NCBI RefSeq assembly: GCF_009497775.1
Contig: NZ_CP031012.1
Location: 744,001-808,000 of the forward strand
Direction of reading: 5' to 3'
Length of the DNA: 64,000 nt
From: Alcaligenes faecalis
Lineage (GTDB): Bacteria; Pseudomonadota; Gammaproteobacteria; Burkholderiales; Burkholderiaceae_B
The notes beneath the pieces were generated by a model. The model was not told the DNA's origin. It saw nothing but the letters and a program-made list of their open reading frames with translations, and made no database searches. Position numbers and translations under genes: made by a program. Below, piece after piece: positions 20,407 to 29,051 of this stretch; position 1 is the first letter of the stretch, and the number at the start of each line of letters is the position of its first letter.

Positions 20407-21630
20407 ATGAATACCGCTCTACGCTCGCCCATTGCGATTGAAGAATTTGACCGTAGCTACTTTCAGCAGGAAACCGACGAGGTTTTCGCCTTGCCCCCCG
20501 AGTGCTTTACCTCGGAAGAGTTTTTTCAATTTGAACTGAATGCCGTCTGGAAAAAGCAGTGGTTCTGTGTGGGCCGTGCAACCGACATCCCCAATGCCGG
20601 TGACTTCTTCACTTTCGACGTAGGCAATGATGCCTTGTTCGCCATTCGCACCCGCGAAGGCGGCATCAATGTGCTGTCCAACGTCTGTCGTCACCGCAAT
20701 ATGTTGTTGCTGGAAGGTGCAGGCAATGTGCGCCGCATTAGTTGCCCCTTGCACGCCTGGGTCTACAACATGGAGGGCGAGCTGGTTTCCGCCCCTGGGC
20801 TGACCGATACCGGCGCCAGCTTTGATCCCAAGAGCGTTTGTCTGCCCAAGATCCGCGCCGAGGTTTGGGAGGGCTTCATCTTCATCAACTACGACGCCAT
20901 GGCGCCTGCCTTGCACACCCGCCTGGGCAATCTGGGCAAGCAGTTGGCGAACTACCGCATGTCCGAGTTGAAGTCCTCCGAGCCTCTGAAGATGGAAGGT
21001 TTCGACTGGAACTGGAAGATCTTTAATGACGAGTGCTATCACTGCAGCTTCCTGCACGCTTCGTCCTGGGGCGGCATGTACGAGACCAATCCGGATCGTG
21101 TCGATGAAACCGCTGTCTTCAATGACGTGGCCAACGGCATTGTGTCCTACAACCTGCTCTCCACCCACAGGGACGCCGCGCCTACGCATACCGGCTCCAT
21201 CTTGCAGCCGCCCATGGATGGTCTGACCGACCAGGAGCGGACCCAGCTTTCTTACGTAACAGTGGCCCCTAACCTCTTGCTGGTCGCCATGCCCGACAAG
21301 GTGAAGTACTTCATGTGGCTGCCCAAAAGCGCCAAACAATCCACCTACGGCGTGTCCTGGATGTACCCGCAAGAAACGCTGGAGCGCGAGGATCACAAAG
21401 AGAAGTTCGATCAGGAACACGATGATCTGTATCCCGTGATGATCGAGGACCTGTTTGCCTGGCGTCGTTCGCATCAGGGCATGCAGTCCAACTTTGCCTC
21501 CCGTGGCCGTTTGACCAATGAAGAGCTGGTTATCAAGCGTTTGCAAAACTGGCTGATTGATCTGTACCGCGCCGAAGAGCGCCGTGTGGACGAGCAAAGC
21601 CGGGTATTGCCGATCCGAGCGATTGCTTAA
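20407..21630 (+). CDS. Rieske non-heme iron oxygenase, alpha subunit (CntA/GbcA-like)
   Basis: 407 aa from the ATG at 20407, chosen for AGAGGAG 9 bp upstream. The Rieske 2Fe-2S ligands are C94, H96, C113 and H116. The mononuclear iron site has H212 and H217, and the residue that bridges electron flow between subunits is Glu (E209, ECYHC) rather than the Asp of ring-hydroxylating dioxygenases. Glu here is known from carnitine monooxygenase and related quaternary-amine oxygenases. No beta subunit follows; the next gene is the matching reductase. I infer oxidative N-dealkylation or hydroxylation of a small nitrogenous compound; the substrate is unknown. Confidence 0.9.
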   Translation: MNTALRSPIAIEEFDRSYFQQETDEVFALPPECFTSEEFFQFELNAVWKKQWFCVGRATDIPNAGDFFTFDVGNDALFAIRTREGGINVLSNVCRHRNMLLLEGAGNVRRISCPLHAWVYNMEGELVSAPGLTDTGASFDPKSVCLPKIRAEVWEGFIFINYDAMAPALHTRLGNLGKQLANYRMSELKSSEPLKMEGFDWNWKIFNDECYHCSFLHASSWGGMYETNPDRVDETAVFNDVANGIVSYNLLSTHRDAAPTHTGSILQPPMDGLTDQERTQLSYVTVAPNLLLVAMPDKVKYFMWLPKSAKQSTYGVSWMYPQETLEREDHKEKFDQEHDDLYPVMIEDLFAWRRSHQGMQSNFASRGRLTNEELVIKRLQNWLIDLYRAEERRVDEQSRVLPIRAIA

Positions 21631-21648
21631 GGGAGCAGGAGCAGCATC

Positions 21649-22614
21649 ATGCAGCAAACTTTGCAAACACGCGTGCTGAAGAAAACCAGGCTGTCAGAGC
21701 GAGTGGTGGGCCTGACTCTGGGTTTGCAAAACGGGGACGAGTTCCCCGTCTGGGAGCCGGGGGCGCATATTGAACTGGAGCTGGCGGTGTCGCAGACCGA
21801 GCCGCTTTACCGTCAGTATTCGCTGTGTGGCCAACAGGCCAATACCCGCGAATGGCAAATTGCTGTTCTGAAAGAGGAAGCCGGGCGGGGAGGCTCTGCC
21901 TATATCCATGAGGTGTTGCAGGAAGGTGATGCGCTGGCTGTCAGCATTCCAAAAAATCACTTTCCCTTTGCTGCAAACAAGAAGTGCTTCTTTATTGCCG
22001 GGGGGATAGGCATCACGCCTATCGTGCCCATGGTCCAGGCCGCGGCGGCTGCGGGTCTGGACTGGCACTTGCTGTATCTGGCAAGAAACGCAGCGGATTT
22101 TATTTTTCTGCAAGAGCTGCAAGAAGTGGATGCTGCGCGCATCACCACGCATGCCTCCAATCAGGATGGGCTGTTTGATCTTCAAGGCGTATTGCACGCG
22201 CTGGATGCGCAAACCGTCGTCTATTCCTGCGGTCCGCAGCCTTTGCTGACCGCCTTGGAAAACTATCAACAGGAACAGGCCGATATTGGCTGGCAACTGG
22301 TGCTGGAGCGTTTTTCGGTAGAGACCGACCCGGCCATGCTGCAAGGCAAGGGCTTTACCGTGACCTTGCAGAAGTCGGGAAAAAGCATCGCGGTAGCGGG
22401 GGATGAAACGATTCTGGCCGCCTTGAAACGGGAAGGCATACGGGTCAAGTGCTCATGCCAGAACGGCACCTGCGGTACCTGCGAGACCGTAGTGATTTCC
22501 GGCCTGCCGGAGCATCGGGATTTTGTGCTGTCGTCAGAAGAGCGGCAGCTGAATGAAACCATGATGATCTGCGTCTCGCGCGCCTTGTCGGCCGAACTGG
22601 TTTTGGATCTATAA
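21649..22614 (+). CDS. Flavin/2Fe-2S oxygenase reductase (phthalate dioxygenase reductase type)
   Basis: 321 aa, passing electrons from NAD(P)H to the Rieske oxygenase encoded 18 bp upstream. RQYS at 55-58 binds flavin, GGIGITP at 118-124 the nucleotide, and a C-terminal plant-type ferredoxin domain has C270, C275, C278 and C308. The order flavin-nucleotide-ferredoxin is that of VanB/CntB/PDR reductases. RBS: GGGAGCAGGAG upstream. Confidence 0.93.
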   Translation: MQQTLQTRVLKKTRLSERVVGLTLGLQNGDEFPVWEPGAHIELELAVSQTEPLYRQYSLCGQQANTREWQIAVLKEEAGRGGSAYIHEVLQEGDALAVSIPKNHFPFAANKKCFFIAGGIGITPIVPMVQAAAAAGLDWHLLYLARNAADFIFLQELQEVDAARITTHASNQDGLFDLQGVLHALDAQTVVYSCGPQPLLTALENYQQEQADIGWQLVLERFSVETDPAMLQGKGFTVTLQKSGKSIAVAGDETILAALKREGIRVKCSCQNGTCGTCETVVISGLPEHRDFVLSSEERQLNETMMICVSRALSAELVLDL

Positions 22615-22634
22615 CAATAAACAGGAGAAACACC

Positions 22635-23507
22635 ATGAAGAAAGTGGTGGTTACAGGCGGCTCGGGCCGTGTGGGCTCGTACGTCGTACAGCAATTGATG
22701 CAGACCATGGATGTGGTCGTGGCGGATCTGAAACCCAGCCAGCATCAGGTTTCCTTTATTCAAACGGATGTGATGGATCTGGGGGCCGTGCGTGCGGCCA
22801 CCAAAGATGCCGATGCCGTAATTCACCTGGCGGCGATTGATTTCGACTGGAAGGCCGCCGAGGAGCAGTACATCAACGTCAATGTGCGCGGCACCTGGCA
22901 TGTACTGCAAGCCTGTCGTGAAAATGGCGTCAAGAAAGTGGTGCTGTGCTCCAGCATTTCAGCCTGCGGTCTGTCGGAGATGCGCGCCGATTGGAAACCC
23001 CAGTATCTGCCTGTGGACGAGGCCCATGAAAACAAGCCTTATCAGGCCTACAGCGTCAGCAAGATTGTCATGGAGCAGATGGCAAAAAGCTTTAGCGATG
23101 CCAGCGATATGGAAGTGATCTGCCTGCGTCCGCTGGCCGTGGTGCTTCCCGAAACCATTGCCGAGTACATCCAGTTTGTCGATAGCCCGCAGCGTAACTG
23201 GCTGTTCTATTACATCTGGGCTGCGGATCTGGCGCGTGCCTTTGAGGCCGCCGTGAATCTGCAAGGTCTGCGCTACGGCGTGTTCTTCATCAGTGCAGAC
23301 GATAGCTCCCACCCTCTGGCAACCACAGACTGGTATCAGCAGATTATTGGCCCTGTGCCTGAAATCAAGAACCCGCGCTGGTATCAGAACAATCCCCGTG
23401 CCTCCATTTTCAGCAGCCATGCAGCCAAGGAAATTCTGGGCTGGCAGCCAAGCACGGACTTTCAGCAACTGCGCCAGGAATACGCAGTGGAAAAAGACCT
23501 GGCGTGA
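22635..23507 (+). CDS. NAD-dependent epimerase/dehydratase family (extended SDR)
   Basis: 290 aa. Rossmann motif VVVTGGSGRVGSYV at the N-terminus; the YxxxK pair is in the segment YQAYSVSKIVME. It lies 20 bp after the reductase with its own AGGAGA and probably acts on the product of the oxygenase. Uronate dehydrogenase-like SDRs look similar, so a sugar-type or hydroxy-acid substrate cannot be excluded. The frame continues 4 bp past the next possible ATG. Confidence 0.85.
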   Translation: MKKVVVTGGSGRVGSYVVQQLMQTMDVVVADLKPSQHQVSFIQTDVMDLGAVRAATKDADAVIHLAAIDFDWKAAEEQYINVNVRGTWHVLQACRENGVKKVVLCSSISACGLSEMRADWKPQYLPVDEAHENKPYQAYSVSKIVMEQMAKSFSDASDMEVICLRPLAVVLPETIAEYIQFVDSPQRNWLFYYIWAADLARAFEAAVNLQGLRYGVFFISADDSSHPLATTDWYQQIIGPVPEIKNPRWYQNNPRASIFSSHAAKEILGWQPSTDFQQLRQEYAVEKDLA

Positions 23508-23554
23508 AACGCCCAGGTACCCATGACGAATACATTGAATACGGAGACTTGAGC

Positions 23555-24169
23555 ATGATGGGAATTAAAACCGGCACCTTGGATTGGACAGGCGACAACC
23601 CTTTTATTTACTTGAAGACTGACCCGGAGCAGGATTGGTCCTCCTTGTCCCTGTACTTTCGCATTGCCAGCTCGGCGTATGGCAGCGGTCAGGCCATCCT
23701 GGTTCTGGACAAGCCCTACGAGGACGGGCAGGACAGTGATGCGCGTTTGCTGATCACGGACAACAAGCCCTTGGCCGAGTATCTGGTGCAGGATTTCGTG
23801 CGCCACTTCGGTCTGTTTCGCAAGGCGGTGGCGCTGGATAAGTTGCAGGTCTTGGATGACGGTGTTTTCCAGACCGTAAACCGTTTCCCTGAACTGGTCA
23901 GCGAGTCTGTTACCTCCGCCAGTGCAGGTCTGACGGTGGAACTGCAATGGCATCACATGACGCAGCCAGCGATTTGTGTGGACCTGCCACAAAGCCAGAC
24001 CCAAACCCAGAAACACGAAATGATGTGTGTGTTCCACCCGGCGCAGCAAGCCAGGGTGCTGATCAATGGCACGGCCTTGCCGGGCAACACCATAGAGCGG
24101 GACTTTAACGGCTCGCGTGCGCAGTCCGCCAGCCTGGCGAACAGCGAAACCTGGGTGCGCGTGGCGTAA
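23555..24169 (+). CDS. Protein of unknown function in the Rieske operon
   Basis: 204 aa from the ATG at 23555 (GGAG 8 bp upstream); an upstream ATG at 23504 overlaps the SDR and is less likely. No signal peptide or membrane segment. The sequence alternates short beta-strands (TVELQWHHMTQPAICVDL) and looks like a single soluble alpha/beta domain; no catalytic motif is obvious. The position between the SDR and the DUF1116 gene, with short gaps, argues for a shared pathway. Confidence 0.75.
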   Translation: MMGIKTGTLDWTGDNPFIYLKTDPEQDWSSLSLYFRIASSAYGSGQAILVLDKPYEDGQDSDARLLITDNKPLAEYLVQDFVRHFGLFRKAVALDKLQVLDDGVFQTVNRFPELVSESVTSASAGLTVELQWHHMTQPAICVDLPQSQTQTQKHEMMCVFHPAQQARVLINGTALPGNTIERDFNGSRAQSASLANSETWVRVA

Positions 24170-24178
24170 GGAGACGAT

Positions 24179-25345
24179 ATGGCTCAGCATGTAGAGACGC
24201 AGGCCGTGATGCCCGCCTGGACAGGAGTCCGGTCCCTGCAATCCATTTTGCCCTCGCAAGGCCGCCTGGTCCTGCATGCCGGGCCGCCGTTTCGGAACGC
24301 GCAGGAGCTGCCTGCCGCAATACGAAACTCGGTTCTGATCGGCATTCTGTATGAGGGCTGGGCAGCCAGCAAACAAGAGGCGCAAGCCTTGCTGGATGCT
24401 GGGGGCGTGCAACTGGCTCCCGCGCAGGATTACGGCGTGGTGGTGCCATTGGCCGGAGTGGTGACGCCGTCCATGTATTTGATTGAGGTCAGCGACAGCA
24501 ATCGGCCCGACAACAAGAAATACTCGGTGCTGAATGAAGGCATGCAGTGGTGCACCCGGCTGGGTATTTTTGCCGACGAAATGGTGCCGCATCTGCGTTG
24601 GCTGCATCAGGATTTGGGGGCACGGCTGGCCGCACAGTTTCAGGGGCCGCTAGATCTGGCGCCCATCGTTCAGGCTTCCTTGCTCAATGGTGATGATGGT
24701 CATGCACGTACCATGCATGGCTCCGGGCAACTGGCTGACATTATTGTCTCCTGGGGCATTAATGACGAGGCCAGTCAGAGCTTTCTGTACGGCGCAATGG
24801 CCTGGGCCCTGAATTACTGGATGGCCGCCAGTGCCTTGATTCTGGCAAACCAGACGCCTGCTGATGGTGTGGATGCCATCGTCAAAGTGGGCGGCAATGG
24901 CTTGCGCTTTGGTTTGCAACTGGCCAGCTCCACAACCTGGCTGGTTACGGACGCCCCTGTCATTGCTGGCAATAAAGAACCCGGCAATGAACAGGTAAAT
25001 GCGCTGGGAGCCTTGGGTGATAGTGCGGTGGTGGATTTTGTAGGGCTGGGTGGCCAGTGTCTGGATCTGGCCGGGATTAGCGCCAGGAATCTGCAGGCCT
25101 TTCTGCCCTCGGACTACCTGACTCGTCAAAGCCAGTTCCTGAAAACCCGCTTGCCCTTTCTGGCCGGGCGCAATGGCATTAGCGATTTTGCGCAGGTGAT
25201 TGCCAGCAATACCGGGCCGTTGGTGCTGCTGGGCATGATTGATGGTGCTGGAGAACGTGGCCGTGTTGGTGGCGGGGTGGCGACGGTGGATGCCTCTTTA
25301 TTGCAAGCTCTCAAGGAGTGGCAGCATGAAACGACAGTGGTTTAA
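24179..25345 (+). CDS. DUF1116 (AllG/YlbE-like) protein
   Basis: 388 aa, soluble. It resembles the DUF1116 family, whose member AllG works with FdrA and AllH as oxamate carbamoyltransferase in allantoin breakdown. Motifs fitting the family include LHAGPPF near residue 32, HLRWLHQDLG, and the Gly-rich DAIVKVGGNGLRFG. No fdrA-like or allH-like gene is visible nearby, so the reaction here is unclear. It starts 9 bp after the previous gene with AAGGAG, and its last 20 bp overlap the amidase. Confidence 0.7.
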   Translation: MAQHVETQAVMPAWTGVRSLQSILPSQGRLVLHAGPPFRNAQELPAAIRNSVLIGILYEGWAASKQEAQALLDAGGVQLAPAQDYGVVVPLAGVVTPSMYLIEVSDSNRPDNKKYSVLNEGMQWCTRLGIFADEMVPHLRWLHQDLGARLAAQFQGPLDLAPIVQASLLNGDDGHARTMHGSGQLADIIVSWGINDEASQSFLYGAMAWALNYWMAASALILANQTPADGVDAIVKVGGNGLRFGLQLASSTTWLVTDAPVIAGNKEPGNEQVNALGALGDSAVVDFVGLGGQCLDLAGISARNLQAFLPSDYLTRQSQFLKTRLPFLAGRNGISDFAQVIASNTGPLVLLGMIDGAGERGRVGGGVATVDASLLQALKEWQHETTVV

Positions 25346-26636
25346 GCTGCCTTTGCATCAATTGCTGCACGCTCTGCATACGGGCGAAGCCAGTCTGCCG
25401 GAGATCGTGGCTTCCTTCTACGAGCGCATTGCCATACGCGATGACAAGATTGGTGCCTGGCAGTATCTGATTGATCAGGATGACTATCTGGCCGAGTACG
25501 AAAGCCGCAGCGATTTTTACAAGGCCTCGCCCTTGATGGGCCTGCCCTTTGCGGTCAAGGACGTGATTGATACGGCCGGTATTCCCACCACAATGGGTTC
25601 GGCCATTCACCAGGATCGGATCCCGGATATGGATGCTTCCTGCGTTACCGCGATGAAAGCGGCAGGCGGCATTTTGATGGGCAAGACGGTTACGACCGAG
25701 TTTGCTTACTTTCAGGCAGGCAAGACGAACAACCCGCATGATGCCGAGCGCACACCCGGTGGCTCGTCCAGCGGCTCTGCCGCTGCCGTGGCTGATTTCA
25801 TGGTGCCGGTAGCCTTCGGCACACAGACGGCGGCATCGGTCATACGGCCCGCATCCTACTGCGGCTGCATTGGCTATGTAGGCAGCAAGAACGAGTTCTC
25901 CTTGCGCAATATTCAGCCGCTGGCCCAGTCGCTGGATTCTCTGGGCATACTCAGCAACGATGTGCTCGACACGCTCTTGCTGCGCAATATCCTGCTGCAC
26001 AAACCCTTGAGTCTGAGCACGCCAGGGGCACAGGCGGCTTGTGTGTTCGGTGTTTTCTCCGGGCAGGCACTGGGTGAAGTTCAGGACAAGATGCTGGAGA
26101 CCTTGCAGGCCTGCCAGCAGGACTTGTCGGAGCAAGGGCATACGCTGGTGGATTTTCCCTTGCAGGACGCCGTTGTTGAGTTGACGGCTTTGCATGCCCA
26201 GATCATGGCTTATGAAGTGGCCCGGAATCTGGTGTACGAGCAACAGCAGCATGACACCTTGAGCGCTCATATGCAGTCTTTGATGAGCACGGGGCTGGCT
26301 TTCCCCTACAAGGAGTACATCGCTGCCTTGCAAAGAGCAGACACGCTCAAACAGATGCTGCTGCAATGGTTTGAGGATAGCGGGGCGGATTTCATTCTGG
26401 CACCTGCGGCTGCCGGTGTTGCGCCTTATAAAACCGAAGGAACGGGGGCGCCATTCATGAGTCGTGCCTGGCAGTTACTGGGCTTGCCCGTGGTGTCCTT
26501 GCCGTTGGGTTATTTCCAGAAACTGCCCATGGGTTTGCAGTTGATAGGCAAGCCGCATCAGGATGATGTTTTGCTTCTGCAAGCGCGTCAGTTGCAGCAG
26601 CGCTTTTTAAACAGCAGCTCAGTGTTAGCCGTGTAG
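25326..26636 (+). CDS. Amidase-signature-family hydrolase
   Basis: 436 aa from the ATG at 25326 (AAGGAG upstream, inside the end of the DUF1116 gene); a longer frame from 25239 has no RBS. The Ser-Ser-Lys machinery is present: catalytic Lys in FAVKDVIDTAG, the Gly/Ser-rich GGSSSGSAAAVADF, and the nucleophile Ser within GTQTAASVIRPASYCG. It resembles AtzF/glutamyl-tRNA amidotransferase-A-like amidases acting on small amides. It ends the operon just before a terminator. I infer it releases ammonia or a carboxylate late in the pathway. Confidence 0.88.
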   Translation: MKRQWFKLPLHQLLHALHTGEASLPEIVASFYERIAIRDDKIGAWQYLIDQDDYLAEYESRSDFYKASPLMGLPFAVKDVIDTAGIPTTMGSAIHQDRIPDMDASCVTAMKAAGGILMGKTVTTEFAYFQAGKTNNPHDAERTPGGSSSGSAAAVADFMVPVAFGTQTAASVIRPASYCGCIGYVGSKNEFSLRNIQPLAQSLDSLGILSNDVLDTLLLRNILLHKPLSLSTPGAQAACVFGVFSGQALGEVQDKMLETLQACQQDLSEQGHTLVDFPLQDAVVELTALHAQIMAYEVARNLVYEQQQHDTLSAHMQSLMSTGLAFPYKEYIAALQRADTLKQMLLQWFEDSGADFILAPAAAGVAPYKTEGTGAPFMSRAWQLLGLPVVSLPLGYFQKLPMGLQLIGKPHQDDVLLLQARQLQQRFLNSSSVLAV

Positions 26637-26655
26637 TTTTCTTTTTTTCTTTTAG

Positions 26656-26685
26656 GCGTCCTGTTTTTACAGGGCGCTTTTTTTT
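26656..26685 (+). terminator. Intrinsic terminator of the Rieske-amidase operon
   Basis: 9-bp stem with one G-T pair (26656-26664, 26669-26677) and eight T, 20 bp after the amidase stop. Confidence 0.88.
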
Positions 26686-26696
26686 GGGCTGTATTT

Positions 26697-27131
26697 TTAT
26701 AGTTTGGGCAGCAGATACTTTTCAAATAGCCATTTCAAACCATACAGCGCCCCGAAAATAATCGCGGCAATGGCCAGAAAATCTGCGCTGAAAACGCTTT
26801 GCTGTTTGTGGGACAGCTCCATATAGACGTGCTCGTCAGCGGGCCGGGCATAAGTCATGGGAACGGTAGCCTTGGGCAAAGTGGCCTGCAGGACGACATA
26901 GCTGCCATCTTCAGCCGCTTGCATCAGCAGCTCGTCCACCGGCGTGGGGGCCAGGCCGTCGTAATGCCCTGGCTTGCATAGTTGCCGGGCTCCTTGAGCC
27001 CAGTTGTCACTGCTTTCGGGGCAGTAAGCCTGGATGCTGTAGCCATTGCTGAACTGAACCGTCAGCCACCCTTGGGCATGCGAGTGGGCGTCGCTGCTTA
27101 CGGTTACGTTGGTGAGGCTGATGGTGGTCAT
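26697..27131 (-). CDS. Small C-terminally membrane-anchored protein, unknown function
   Basis: 144 aa. The soluble N-terminal domain has a conserved-looking beta-strand start (MTTISLTNVTVSSDAHS) and three Cys; a single membrane segment (FLAIAAIIFGALYGLKWLF) ends the protein. It reads convergently with the amidase operon. Not recognised. The plausible start and the membrane tail argue that it is real. Confidence 0.65.
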   Translation of the reverse strand: MTTISLTNVTVSSDAHSHAQGWLTVQFSNGYSIQAYCPESSDNWAQGARQLCKPGHYDGLAPTPVDELLMQAAEDGSYVVLQATLPKATVPMTYARPADEHVYMELSHKQQSVFSADFLAIAAIIFGALYGLKWLFEKYLLPKL

Positions 27132-27315
27132 GGTGTAAATCCCTTGGGCAGAGCAGGCGCGTTCTTCAGTCCGTTTATGGCAGCAGATGAGTCTATATTT
27201 GACGCGGGCTACTGAAGGCTATTCTATAGAAGCCGGTATGGGAATACTGTTTTGGTATGGGCAGAATCAGCTTTATGTGAATTGCTTTTAATATAAATCA
27301 ATGCTCTTTTCCCAT

Positions 27316-27345
27316 AAAAAAACAGCCCTGTAAAACAGGGCTGTT
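27316..27345 (-). terminator. Intrinsic terminator of the MHS transporter gene
   Basis: 11-bp perfect stem (27321-27331, 27335-27345), AAA loop, followed on the minus strand by seven T. Confidence 0.92.
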
Positions 27346-27377
27346 GATAGCGGAAAACCAGCAGGAATAAAGAAGGC

Positions 27378-28757
27378 TTAACTGGCGCGTGCCTTGCCCA
27401 TGCTGACTGCCGGTTTGGCATCGTGAGTCGGTTCGGTGTGATAGCGGCGTAAAGGCTTGTTGGCGGTTTCGGGCATCAGCACTGTCACCCAGAAAAAGCA
27501 CAGAACCGCGACCACCGTGACATAAAACGCCGGGGCCAGATAGCTGCCTGTCTGCGCCGTCAGCCAGATGGCCAGGTACGGTGCAGTACCACCAAAAATC
27601 GCGAAGGTGATGTTGTAGCACATGCTGGAAGCGGTATAGCGCATGTCGGTAGGGAACATCTCCGAGAGCAGAGTGACGGCCACCACACTGGCTGCCACCT
27701 GACCAATACCGATAATCAGCATGCCGAAAATGGCGGCCTCCAAAGAAGCTCCCTTGCTGACGATCATGTAGGCCGGAATGGTGAACAGCGCATGCCAGAC
27801 AGCGGCAAATTGCATCATGCGACGGCGGCCCACCCGGTCCGAGATCACACCGGCAAGCGGGGTCAGGGCAGTGACGAACAGCAGGGCAACCATGTTCGCG
27901 GTCAGGGACTGGACGGAGGACAAGCCAATGACCGTGCGCAGGAAAGTGTTCATGTAGGTGGAGAAAATGTAGAAGGACAGGGCGTACAGCACGATAAAGC
28001 CGCCCAGCTTCACAATATTGGAACCCTCTGCCTTGAACACTTGGGAAGCGCTGTAGCTGAGCTGCCCTTTTTTCTCTGCCCGCATCTGCTGGAACTCGGG
28101 CGATTCGGCCAGATGATCCCGAATGAAGAAGGCCACGATGCCCATGGGAACGGCCAGCAGGAAGATGGTGCGCCAGCCCCAATCGCCCATGGCCTCGGTA
28201 CCGACAATCGCGGCCAGACCGGCGCTGATTCCTGCTGCCAGTGCAAACGCAAAGTAGGTGGCACCGGACATGGCCCAGGCGTAGGAGTTGCGCTTGTTCA
28301 TGGGGCTGTGTTCAACGGTGTAGATGGTGGCGCCTGTATATTCGCCACCGGCCGACAGCCCCTGAATACAGCGGATGATGATCAGCAGAACCGGAGCCCA
28401 GATGCCAATGCTGTCATAGGTTGGAATCAGACCAATGGCCGCGGTCGAGCCGGACATCAGCAGGACGGTCAGGGCCAGAATCTTTTTGCGGCCAATGCGG
28501 TCGCCCAGTCGGCCAAAGTAGATCCCGCCCAGGGGGCGAACAATAAAGGACACCAGAAATACTGCAAAGGTGGCCAGCAAGCCCGCCATCTTGTCTTCCG
28601 TAGGGAAGAAGTTTTGTGCGATGTACACGGCCATATAGCCGAACAAGGCAAAGTCGAACCATTCAACGATCGTACCGGCCGCTGAACCCATCATTACTTT
28701 CTTGATGTGACCCGTATCGGTATGTTCCGATTCGGCCACGGTGCTTTCCCTTTGCAT
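27378..28757 (-). CDS. MHS-family major facilitator transporter
   Basis: 459 aa, twelve predicted membrane segments. MMGSAAGTIVEWFDFALFGY at the start and GRLGDRIGRKK in loop 2-3 mark the metabolite:H+ symporter group that includes ProP (betaine/proline), KgtP and ShiA. AGGAGA about 8 bp upstream of the ATG. It lies downstream of the Rieske operon on the other strand and faces away from a LysR gene. Import of the compound used by the operon is a reasonable inference. Confidence 0.92.
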   Translation of the reverse strand: MQRESTVAESEHTDTGHIKKVMMGSAAGTIVEWFDFALFGYMAVYIAQNFFPTEDKMAGLLATFAVFLVSFIVRPLGGIYFGRLGDRIGRKKILALTVLLMSGSTAAIGLIPTYDSIGIWAPVLLIIIRCIQGLSAGGEYTGATIYTVEHSPMNKRNSYAWAMSGATYFAFALAAGISAGLAAIVGTEAMGDWGWRTIFLLAVPMGIVAFFIRDHLAESPEFQQMRAEKKGQLSYSASQVFKAEGSNIVKLGGFIVLYALSFYIFSTYMNTFLRTVIGLSSVQSLTANMVALLFVTALTPLAGVISDRVGRRRMMQFAAVWHALFTIPAYMIVSKGASLEAAIFGMLIIGIGQVAASVVAVTLLSEMFPTDMRYTASSMCYNITFAIFGGTAPYLAIWLTAQTGSYLAPAFYVTVVAVLCFFWVTVLMPETANKPLRRYHTEPTHDAKPAVSMGKARAS

Positions 28758-29023
28758 ACTTATGTCTCCTCAAGTATTGGGACTATCTGTTTTTTGAAAT
28801 CAAACCCTGTGGGGGTAGCTGGTTTTTTTATTATTTATACGTGTCTGTCTTTTTTTGGTATTGGTTGGAAGCTCGGTTAGAGCATCGGCTGCAACAGGAT
28901 GAGTTCCTCCTTTCTGTGGGGCTGGGCATCCGGTCCTGACATGCTTGCAAAGCGCCATCCAGTGCGTGCTAGATAAGCTAATCCTCTGCAAATTGCTTGT
29001 CCATTCACTATTTGCGCACTATT

Positions 29024-29044
29024 ATTGATCGCGATGTTATCAAT
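29024..29044. promoter_or_regulatory. Putative LysR operator
   Basis: ATTGAT and ATCAAT form a perfect dyad separated by 9 bp, matching the T-N11-A LysR box. It lies in the 294-bp divergent space between the MHS transporter and the LysR gene, 7 bp from the LysR start, which suits autorepression with activation of the transporter. Confidence 0.5.
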
Positions 29045-29051
29045 CTAAAAA

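Noticed and set aside
24179..26636. Allantoin/oxamate pathway locus (allFGH-like)
   Set aside because: Only one of the three carbamoyltransferase components is recognisable, and the Rieske oxygenase and reductase do not belong to that pathway.
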